The position numbers were made by a program, and so were the translations under genes. A stretch of 12,612 nucleotides of DNA from DASULK01 sp036381835 (GTDB taxonomy: Bacteria > Actinomycetota > Actinomycetes > Mycobacteriales > Micromonosporaceae), in contig DASVCA010000020.1 in assembly GCA_036381835.1 (NCBI GenBank), positions 1 through 12,612 of the forward strand, written 5' to 3'. Positions 6,988-12,612 of this stretch are shown here, in pieces (within the stretch, counting starts at the first letter, position 1; the number at the start of each line of letters is the position of its first letter). The notes under the pieces are model-generated. The model was given only the letters and a program-made list of their open reading frames with translations. It was not told where the DNA came from and searched no databases.

Positions 6988-7017
6988 ACGCTAGCGACGT
7001 GCCGAACCGCTGACCAA
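6988..7017 (-). promoter_or_regulatory. Possible leaderless promoter for the GNAT gene
   Basis: On the minus strand TTGGTC (7017-7012) and TAGCGT (6993-6988) are 18 nt apart, fitting a sigma-70-type -35/-10 pair with the actinobacterial TAnnnT -10. The -10 ends 7 nt before the ATG at 6980, so transcription would begin at or near the start codon. That would explain the missing Shine-Dalgarno. Such matches occur by chance, so this is tentative. Confidence 0.35.
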
Positions 7018-7065
7018 CAAGTTTGCCGCGGCCCCGACGCACACCGAACCTCTTCACCGCCCGAA

Positions 7066-9171
7066 TCACTTCACGCCGGCCACGTCCATCGCCCGTAGCT
7101 CCTTCTTCAGTTCGGCGATCTCGTCGCGGATCCGAGCCGCCAACTCGAACTGCAGCTCCCGAGCCGCGGACAGCATCTGTTCGCTGAGGTCCTGGATGAG
7201 CTGCACCAGTTCGTCGCGGGCCATGCCGGCGCGCGCCGGGCTCACCGCGTCCTTCCCGCGGCTGCGGGTCTCCGGCACCGGTGCCTTGCCGCGGGACAGC
7301 TGCCGGACCGCACCGCCCACCCGGGCGCGCTCGGTGTCCGCGGCCTCCCGATAGATGTCGTCGAGAATGTCGTGGATCTTCTTGCGCAGTGGCTCGGGGT
7401 TGATGCCGTGCGCCTCGTTGTACGCGATCTGCTTCGCCCGCCGCCGGTTCGTCTCATCGATCGCCCGGGCCATCGACGGCGTGATCTTGTCCGCGTACAT
7501 GTGCACCTGGCCCGAGACATTGCGCGCCGCCCGTCCGATCGTCTGGATCAGCGACGTCTCCGAACGAAGGAACCCCTCCTTGTCAGCGTCGAGAATCGCC
7601 ACCAGCGACACCTCGGGCAGGTCGAGCCCCTCCCGCAGCAGGTTGATGCCGACCAGCACGTCGTACTCGCCCTTGCGCAACTCACGCAACAGCTCCACCC
7701 GGCGCAGCGTGTCCACCTCCGAGTGCAGATAGCGCACCCGGATGCCGTGCTCCAGCAGATAGTCCGACAGGTCCTCGGCCATCTTCTTGGTCAGCGTCGT
7801 GACCAGCACCCGCTCGTCGCGCTCGGTGCGCACCTTGATCTCGTGCATCAGGTCGTCGATCTGCCCCTTGGTGGGTTTGACGACCACCTCCGGGTCGACC
7901 AGGCCGGTGGGTCGGATGACCTGCTCGACGAACTCGCCTCCGGTCTGCTGCAACTCCCACGACCCGGGGGTGGCCGACAGGAACACCATCTGCCCGACCC
8001 GGTCGAGGAACTCGTCGAAACGCAATGGTCGGTTGTCGGCCGCACTGGGCAGCCGGAAGCCGTGCTCGATGAGCATCCGTTTGCGTGAGGCGTCGCCCTC
8101 GAACATCCCGCCGATCTGCGGGACGGTGACGTGTGACTCGTCGATCACGGTGAGGAAGTCGTCGGGGAAGTAGTCGAGCAGGCAGTGCGGCGGACTGCCC
8201 GCCTCCCGGCCGTCGATGTGCCGGGAGTAGTTCTCGATGCCCGAGCAGAACCCGAGCTGACGCATCATCTCGATGTCGTACGTGGTGCGCATCCGCAACC
8301 GCTGCGCCTCCAGCAGCTTGCCCTGCTGCTCCAGCTCGGCCAGTCGTTGCGCGAGTTCCGCCTCGATATCGGCGATGGCCCGCTCCATCCGCTCCGGTCC
8401 GGCCGCGTAGTGGGTGGCCGGGAAGATCAGCAGATGTTCCACCTCGCGTACCACGTCGCCGGTGAGCGGATGCAGGTAGTAGAGCTTCTCCACCTCGTCG
8501 CCGAAGAACTCGATCCGCAGCGCCAGCTCCTCGTACGCCGGAATGATCTCCAGCGTGTCGCCGCGGACCCGGAACGTGCCGCGGTTGAAGGCGAGGTCGT
8601 TGCGGGTGTACTGGATGTCGACGAGCCGCCGCAGCAGCTGATCGCGCTCGATCTCATCACCGATCCGGACCTGCACCGCCCGATCGAGGTACTCCTCGGG
8701 CGTGCCGAGACCGTAGATCGCCGACACGGTCGCGACCACCACCACGTCCCGCCGGGTCAGCAGAGACATGGTTGCCGAGTGCCGCAACCGCTCGACCTCT
8801 TCGTTGATCGAGGCGTCCTTCTCGATGTAGGTGTCGGTCTGGGGGATGTACGCCTCGGGCTGGTAGTAGTCGTAGTAGGAGACGAAGTACTCCACCGCGT
8901 TGTGCGGCAGCAGCTCGCCGAATTCCTTCGCCAACTGGGCGGCCAACGTCTTGTTCGGCGCGAGCATCAGCGTCGGACGCTGCAACCGTTCGATCAGCCA
9001 GGCCGTCGTCGCGCTCTTGCCGGTACCGGTCGCGCCGAGCAGCACCGTGCACCGGTCGCCACGGCGCACCCGGCGTTCGAGTTCGTCGATCGCGGCCGGC
9101 TGGTCGCCGGACGGCCGGTAGTCGCTGACGACCTGGAATCGTCCGTCGAGCCGTGGAATGTCGAGCGCCAT
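7066..9171 (-). CDS. uvrB: Excinuclease ABC subunit UvrB
   Basis: This is the DNA damage verification helicase of nucleotide excision repair, which works with UvrA and UvrC in the cytoplasm. The 701-residue protein is complete. It has the Walker A GATGTGKS at 46-53 and the DNA-inserting beta-hairpin with its tyrosine-rich YYDYYQPEAYIPQTDTYIEKD-type stretch at about 99-119. The UvrA-interaction domain follows, then the helicase DESH box at 344-347, motif VI with QTIGRAARN, and a C-terminal UVR coiled-coil motif for UvrC binding (about 650-695). ATG at 9171 is preferred because GGTGG lies 5 nt upstream; a GTG at 9180 would add three residues. A TACAAT -10-like box lies about 64 nt upstream. No clear SOS box was seen. 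The order coaE then uvrB on one strand is the same as in mycobacteria. Confidence 0.97.
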   Translation of the reverse strand: MALDIPRLDGRFQVVSDYRPSGDQPAAIDELERRVRRGDRCTVLLGATGTGKSATTAWLIERLQRPTLMLAPNKTLAAQLAKEFGELLPHNAVEYFVSYYDYYQPEAYIPQTDTYIEKDASINEEVERLRHSATMSLLTRRDVVVVATVSAIYGLGTPEEYLDRAVQVRIGDEIERDQLLRRLVDIQYTRNDLAFNRGTFRVRGDTLEIIPAYEELALRIEFFGDEVEKLYYLHPLTGDVVREVEHLLIFPATHYAAGPERMERAIADIEAELAQRLAELEQQGKLLEAQRLRMRTTYDIEMMRQLGFCSGIENYSRHIDGREAGSPPHCLLDYFPDDFLTVIDESHVTVPQIGGMFEGDASRKRMLIEHGFRLPSAADNRPLRFDEFLDRVGQMVFLSATPGSWELQQTGGEFVEQVIRPTGLVDPEVVVKPTKGQIDDLMHEIKVRTERDERVLVTTLTKKMAEDLSDYLLEHGIRVRYLHSEVDTLRRVELLRELRKGEYDVLVGINLLREGLDLPEVSLVAILDADKEGFLRSETSLIQTIGRAARNVSGQVHMYADKITPSMARAIDETNRRRAKQIAYNEAHGINPEPLRKKIHDILDDIYREAADTERARVGGAVRQLSRGKAPVPETRSRGKDAVSPARAGMARDELVQLIQDLSEQMLSAARELQFELAARIRDEIAELKKELRAMDVAGVK

Positions 9172-9234
9172 GACGTCCACCGTACGTCGGCGGTACGACG
9201 ACGACGAACCGTATGCGGTCGGCTTCGACGCGGC

Positions 9235-9240
9235 ATTGTA
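9235..9240 (-). promoter_or_regulatory. Candidate -10 box for uvrB
   Basis: TACAAT on the minus strand is a five-of-six match to TATAAT in very GC-rich surroundings and lies 63 nt before the preferred uvrB ATG. No good -35 hexamer is found 16-18 nt upstream (AGGTAG or a neighbour), so an activator-dependent or alternative-sigma promoter is possible. The start site is unverified. Confidence 0.4.
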
Positions 9241-9264
9241 ACGCGAAGATCATCGGACTACCTT

Positions 9265-9300
9265 GGTACCGTAGGCCGTTCGCGGCGGCCGACCGGTACC
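9265..9300. repeat. Interrupted inverted repeat between coaE and uvrB
   Basis: GGTACCG (9265-9271) pairs with CGGTACC (9294-9300), and GGCCG (9274-9278) pairs with CGGCC (9286-9290), leaving a 7-nt loop and a small internal loop. The element sits immediately upstream of where the uvrB -35 should be and about 160 nt after the coaE stop. It may be a terminator-like hairpin for the coaE transcript (no U-tract) or an operator for uvrB. The rest of the 290-bp gap (9172-9461) shows nothing else I can support. Confidence 0.5.
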
Positions 9301-9461
9301 CGGCACAGCACGTAAGCCGACCCGGCGCAATGCGGTTGCAGCCCCGGCTCATCGCCGGTGAGCGCCCCGTTGCGGTCGCGCTACGGCGCAGCCGGCCGCC
9401 GCGACGGCCCCTCCTGGCACGGCGGCGTTCGGGGCCGACCTCCACGGGCCGCCTGCGTCGG

Positions 9462-10619
9462 TCAGGGACGCCAGCCGGTCGCCGCCGCCCACTGCTCGGC
9501 GCGCACCCGTTCCTCCGCGAACCAAGGGGCCAGCCCGGCCGCGTACGCGGCCCGGTCCGGAGCTTCCGCCGCCAGCGTCCGCTTCAGCGTCTGGTAACCG
9601 CTCCGCTGCTGCCCGTCGGCCCGCAGATGGTCGCGCATGAGCAGGGCGAAACGCCAACTCGGAGAGCCGGTCACCCGAACATGGAGACTGACCGGCCGGC
9701 CCGGGTCCGCCCCCGCGTGCCAGCGTTCCTCCCCGTCCCCCCCGGGTCCGGACACCGGGCAGCGAGGGAACCCGGCTGCGGTGAGCACGTCGGCGAGCGC
9801 GTCGGCGTCGGCCAGCGAAGCCACGCCGAGCTGGATGTCGATCACATCCTCGGCGACGAGGCCGGGCACCGCGGTCGAGCCGATGTGATCGATCCGCAGA
9901 TCGGGGAGTCGGACCGCGTGACGGATCCGCGCCGCCAGGCGGGCGAACTGCATCGGCCAGGTCGGATCCGGCTCGCTGAGGACGATGCGGGGATCGGCCC
10001 GCACGGCGATGCCTTCGCGCAGGTTGCGCTCGTACGGCAGCAGTCGGTCCCGCCACAGCGCCTCGACCGCTGCCTGCAGGTCGGCGAGGCCCCGGTTGTT
10101 GTCCAGTACGACGTCGGCCGCTGCGCGCCGTTCGTCGTCGGTCGCCTGCGCCCGGATCCGCTGGCGCGCCTCCTCGACGGTCATGCCCCGGGAGGCCAGC
10201 CGCGTCACGCGGACCTCCTCGGCCGCCGCGACCACGACCACCAGGTGGAAGGTCGGGGCGAGTCCCACCTCGACGAGCAACGGCACATCGTTGACCACGA
10301 CGGCGTCGGCGGGGGCCCGCGCGATCAGCTCGGCGGTGCGGGCGCGGACCCGGGGATGGGTGATCTCCTCCAGCCGTCTCCGGGCGGCGGTGTCGCCGAA
10401 CACGATCCGGCCCAGTGCGGGCCGGTCCAGACTGCCGTCGGGCCGCAGCACCTCCACACCGAATGCCGTGACTATCTCTCGTAGCCCGTCTGTTCCGGGC
10501 TCGACCACCTCGCGGGCGATGCGGTCCGCGTCGACCACGACCGCGCCGAGTTTCGCCAGGTAGCCGGCGACCGCACTCTTTCCCGCGCCGATTCCGCCAG
10601 TCAATCCCACCAACAACAC
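9462..10619 (-). CDS. coaE: Dephospho-CoA kinase fused to GrpB/UPF0157 domain
   Basis: The N-terminal half (about 1-200) is dephospho-CoA kinase, which phosphorylates the 3'-hydroxyl of dephospho-CoA in the last step of CoA synthesis. It shows the P-loop GGIGAGKS at 8-15, the DADRIAREVV substrate region at 30-39 and VNDVPLLVEVGL at 109-120. The C-terminal part (about 212-385) is a GrpB/UPF0157 domain of nucleotidyltransferase-like fold, with HIGSTAVPGL at 245-254 and DVIDIQLGV at 258-266. The same fusion is found in mycobacterial CoaE (Rv1631), where the extra domain is reported to help the kinase fold. GTG at 10619 puts the start directly at the conserved LLVGLTGGIG beta strand. The open frame extends 33 codons further to 10718, but that part is low-complexity and unlike the family. 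No Shine-Dalgarno is seen before the GTG. The gene is divergent from osmC and upstream of uvrB. Confidence 0.95.
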   Translation of the reverse strand: MLLVGLTGGIGAGKSAVAGYLAKLGAVVVDADRIAREVVEPGTDGLREIVTAFGVEVLRPDGSLDRPALGRIVFGDTAARRRLEEITHPRVRARTAELIARAPADAVVVNDVPLLVEVGLAPTFHLVVVVAAAEEVRVTRLASRGMTVEEARQRIRAQATDDERRAAADVVLDNNRGLADLQAAVEALWRDRLLPYERNLREGIAVRADPRIVLSEPDPTWPMQFARLAARIRHAVRLPDLRIDHIGSTAVPGLVAEDVIDIQLGVASLADADALADVLTAAGFPRCPVSGPGGDGEERWHAGADPGRPVSLHVRVTGSPSWRFALLMRDHLRADGQQRSGYQTLKRTLAAEAPDRAAYAAGLAPWFAEERVRAEQWAAATGWRP

Positions 10620-10676
10620 AGGGCACAGTGAATCAGACCCCGCCCACGGGACGCCGACGGTCGCCGGGATAGCCGG

Positions 10677-10690
10677 CCGGCCCGGGCCGG
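10677..10690. repeat. Perfect 14-bp GC palindrome in the coaE/osmC divergent region
   Basis: CCGGCCCGGGCCGG is its own reverse complement and sits 58 bp before the coaE start and 64 bp before the osmC start. It could be a dimeric regulator site for either gene, or chance in GC-rich sequence. In the remaining divergent region (10620-10753) I saw only a weak TACCCT -10-like hexamer at 10702-10707 for osmC. Confidence 0.35.
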
Positions 10691-10753
10691 GACCGGTCGA
10701 ATACCCTGGGCTGTCCACGCTGCTGTCGGGGAGTCAGAGGGCGGTGACCGCCG

Positions 10754-11239
10754 ATGTCCCGTTGCCACCGCTACGAGACCGTCGTGACCTGGACCGGTAA
10801 CCACGGCACCGGCACCAGCGGATATCGCGACTACAGCCGGGACCATGAGATAGCCGCGGACGGGCGGATGAGTATCGCCGGCAGCTCCGACCCGTCGTTC
10901 CGAGGGGACCGCACCCGGTGGAATCCGGAGCAGCTGCTGGTCGCCGCGCTGTCGCAATGCCACATGCTGTGGTACCTGCACCTGTGCGCGGTCGCCGGTG
11001 TGGTGGTCACCGAGTACGTGGACCGGGCGTCGGGCACGATGGCCGAGAACGGGGACGGCGGGCGGTTCACCGAGGTGGTGCTGCGGCCCAGGGTCACGGT
11101 CGCGACCCCGGACATGATCGAGACCGCGGCGCGGTTGCACGACGATGCGCACCGGGCCTGCTTCATCGCCAATTCGGTCAACTTCCCGGTCCGGCACGAG
11201 CCCCGGGTGGCGGGCGCAGCCGGCGTGAACGCCGACTGA
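10754..11239 (+). CDS. OsmC-family protein, probable organic hydroperoxide reductase
   Basis: The 161-residue protein matches the OsmC/Ohr superfamily. It has the N-terminal YETVVTWTGN...GTSGYRDY strand region and the central PEQLLVAALSQCHMLWYL helix carrying C69. The second conserved cysteine, C136, is in HRACFIANSVNFPV. The two cysteines form the redox pair that reduces organic hydroperoxides using low-molecular-weight thiols or lipoyl proteins in the cytoplasm; the fold is an obligate dimer. The family is firm, but the OsmC versus Ohr subtype is not settled. The ATG at 10754 is preceded by GAGGG (10737-10741) at a rather long 12-nt spacing. The gene is the only one on the + strand among leftward genes here. 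It is divergent from coaE and convergent with rpsA, with a strong hairpin at its 3' side. A peroxide-responsive regulator is not encoded nearby. Confidence 0.93.
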   Translation: MSRCHRYETVVTWTGNHGTGTSGYRDYSRDHEIAADGRMSIAGSSDPSFRGDRTRWNPEQLLVAALSQCHMLWYLHLCAVAGVVVTEYVDRASGTMAENGDGGRFTEVVLRPRVTVATPDMIETAARLHDDAHRACFIANSVNFPVRHEPRVAGAAGVNAD

Positions 11240-11310
11240 CCACCCGCCGGCGGGGGTCCCGGCGAGGGTCGAGCCGCCGGTTCGCCCGACGAGGCGTTGG
11301 CGCTCGAACG

Positions 11311-11349
11311 CACCGTGGGCCCGGTCCGATCCGGACCGGGCCCACGGTG
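11311..11349. terminator. Bidirectional terminator hairpin between osmC and rpsA
   Basis: CACCGTGGGCCCGGTCCG (11311-11328) and its exact reverse complement (11332-11349) form an 18-bp stem around a 3-nt ATC loop. It lies 9 nt beyond the rpsA stop and about 70 nt past the osmC stop, at a convergent junction. No T-run is present on either side, which is common for actinobacterial terminators. The symmetry lets it act on both transcripts. Confidence 0.85.
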
Positions 11350-11358
11350 TCGGGTCGA

Positions 11359-12612
11359 TCAGCGACCGCCGGCGAGCTTCTCCCGCAGCGCGGCGAGCGC
11401 CTCATCGGTGGCGAGGGTGCCCGACGGCTCTTCGGCCGGGCGGGCCGGGGCGGGCCCACCGGCTGCCTTGACTGCCGCCTCGGCCTCCATCTCGCGAGCC
11501 TTCTGGACCTGCCGGGTGTGCGCCTCCCAGCGGGCGCGGGCCTCGGCGTACTGCCGCTCCCAGGCCTCCCGCTGCTCCTCGTAGCCGGGCAGCCAATCTC
11601 CGGTCTCCGGGTCGAAGCCTTCGGGGTAGATGTAGTTGCCCTGCTCGTCGTAGGTCGCGGCCATGCCGTAGAGGGTCGGGTCGAAGTTCTCCTCGCCCTC
11701 CACGAAGCCCTCGTTGGCCTGCTTGAGCGACAGGGAGATCCGCCGCCGCTCCAGGTCGATGTCGATGACCTTGACCATGACCTCCGAGCCGACCTGCACG
11801 ACCTGCTCGGGAATCTCCACGTGCCGCTCGGACAGCTCGGAGATGTGCACCAGTCCCTCGATGCCGTCCTCGACGCGGACGAACGCGCCGAACGGCACCA
11901 GCTTGGTGACCTTGCCGGGCACGATCTGCTGGATGGCGTGGGTGCGGGCGAACTGCCGCCACGGGTCTTCCTGCGTCGCCTTCAGCGACAGGGAGACCCG
12001 CTCGCGCTCGCGGTCGACGTGCAGCACCTCGACCTCGACCTCCTGGCCCACCTCGACGACCTCGGACGGGTGGTCGATGTGCTTCCAGGACAGCTCCGAG
12101 ACGTGCACCAGGCCGTCGACGCCACCGAGGTCGACGAAGGCACCGAAGTTGACGATCGAAGAGACCACGCCCTTGCGGACCTGACCCTCCTGCAGCTTGT
12201 GCAGGAACTCGGTGCGCACCTCGGACTGCGTCTGCTCCAGCCAGGCCCGGCGGGAGAGCACCACGTTGTTGCGGTTCTTGTCGAGCTCGATGATCTTCGC
12301 CTCGAGCTCGCGGCCGACGTACGGCTGCAGGTCTCGCACCCGGCGCATCTCGACCAGCGAGGCGGGCAGGAAGCCACGCAGCCCGATGTCGAGGATGAGG
12401 CCACCCTTGACCACCTCGATGACCGTGCCGCGGACGACCCCGTCCTCGTCCTTGATCTTCTCGATGGTGCCCCAGGCGCGCTCGTACTGCGCCCGCTTCT
12501 TCGAGAGGATCAGGCGGCCCTCCTTGTCCTCCTTCTGCAGGACCAGGGCCTCGATGTGGTCTCCGACCGACACCACCTCGGCGGGGTCGACGTCGTGCTT
12601 GATCGACAACTC
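11359..12612 (-). CDS. rpsA: 30S ribosomal protein S1, 5' end beyond window
   Basis: Ribosomal protein S1 binds mRNA on the small subunit through repeated OB-fold S1 domains. Numbering the 417 visible residues from the window edge, the end of S1 repeat 1 lies at 1-40 (through LILSKKRA). Repeat 2 is at about 58-122 (GTVIEVVKGGLILDIGLRGF), repeat 3 at 144-211 (FGAFVDLGGVDGLVHVSEL) and repeat 4 at 231-297 (FGAFVRVEDGIEGLVHISEL). An acidic, low-complexity tail follows, ending in ALREKLAGGR, as is typical of four-repeat actinobacterial S1. The frame stays open to the window edge, and the TTG at 12609 is internal, so roughly 70-80 N-terminal residues are missing. The 3' end is intact and abuts the terminator hairpin. 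The order rpsA then coaE then uvrB, with a small opposite-strand gene inserted, parallels mycobacterial chromosomes. Confidence 0.97.
   Translation of the reverse strand, partial: ELSIKHDVDPAEVVSVGDHIEALVLQKEDKEGRLILSKKRAQYERAWGTIEKIKDEDGVVRGTVIEVVKGGLILDIGLRGFLPASLVEMRRVRDLQPYVGRELEAKIIELDKNRNNVVLSRRAWLEQTQSEVRTEFLHKLQEGQVRKGVVSSIVNFGAFVDLGGVDGLVHVSELSWKHIDHPSEVVEVGQEVEVEVLHVDRERERVSLSLKATQEDPWRQFARTHAIQQIVPGKVTKLVPFGAFVRVEDGIEGLVHISELSERHVEIPEQVVQVGSEVMVKVIDIDLERRRISLSLKQANEGFVEGEENFDPTLYGMAATYDEQGNYIYPEGFDPETGDWLPGYEEQREAWERQYAEARARWEAHTRQVQKAREMEAEAAVKAAGGPAPARPAEEPSGTLATDEALAALREKLAGGR

Noticed and set aside
9183..9262. LexA SOS box or PafBC-type motif upstream of uvrB
   Set aside because: The CGAACCGTATG stretch lacks the second half-site, and TAGTCCGAT before TACAAT matches the TTGTCRGTG motif poorly and with wrong spacing.
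9213..10484. Long + strand open frame opposite coaE
   Set aside because: Composition is Arg/Pro/Gly-rich and resembles no family; it is a mirror of the coaE codon pattern in high-GC DNA. Similar mirror frames at 1095-2660 (-), 8185-9315 (+) and 9349-10626 (-) were dropped for the same reason.
12607..12609. TTG as the rpsA start
   Set aside because: It lies inside S1 repeat 1 and the frame continues upstream with a family-typical glutamate codon to the window edge.
1..12612. CRISPR array, tRNA, rRNA, insertion sequence, prophage or attachment site
   Set aside because: I saw no spaced direct repeats, cloverleaf-like segments, transposase or integrase frames, or flanking duplications.

Overview
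The window is a 12.6-kb piece of a high-GC actinobacterial chromosome. Long GC-rich frames, GTG and TTG starts, a CoaE-GrpB fusion and the order rpsA-coaE-uvrB all fit. Protein similarity as I remember it points to Micromonosporaceae, but I cannot prove the family from the sequence alone. There is no IS element, phage gene, CRISPR array, tRNA or rRNA. The region is core chromosome with tight packing, not an island.

Layout. The left part (1-4732) reads rightward: the 3' part of typA (ribosome-associated GTPase, cut by the window edge), a small class A beta-lactamase-fold serine hydrolase, an enolase-superfamily dipeptide epimerase, and a two-SH3 plus NlpC/P60 endopeptidase. Junctions are a 4-bp overlap, a 27-bp gap and a start placed on or just after the preceding stop, so this looks like one transcription unit. 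The last three genes match the logic of the Bacillus subtilis ykfA-ykfB-ykfC set: cytoplasmic breakdown of murein peptides by a peptidase, an L-Ala-D/L-Glu epimerase and a gamma-D-Glu-diamino-acid endopeptidase. Here a penicillin-binding-fold hydrolase sits where ykfA (an LD-carboxypeptidase) would be. None of the three has a signal peptide. This is the most system-like find in the window.

The rest (4760-12612) reads leftward except for one gene. From right to left: rpsA (ribosomal protein S1, 5' end cut by the window edge), a convergent OsmC-family peroxide-defence gene on the + strand, coaE fused to a GrpB/UPF0157 domain, uvrB, a tandem-GNAT acetyltransferase, and a TerC-family membrane protein. 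The 331-bp stretch in front of terC holds a yybP-ykoY manganese riboswitch. The 3' strand of its closing stem is perfectly complementary over 9 nt to the terC Shine-Dalgarno region, which gives a simple translational ON-switch model. An 18-bp perfect hairpin separates the convergent osmC and rpsA genes.

The genes are mostly housekeeping: translation (typA, rpsA), CoA synthesis (coaE), DNA repair (uvrB), peroxide and manganese handling (osmC, terC), and probable cell-wall peptide salvage. Most of the novelty lies in the salvage operon composition and in the visible switching mechanism of the terC leader.
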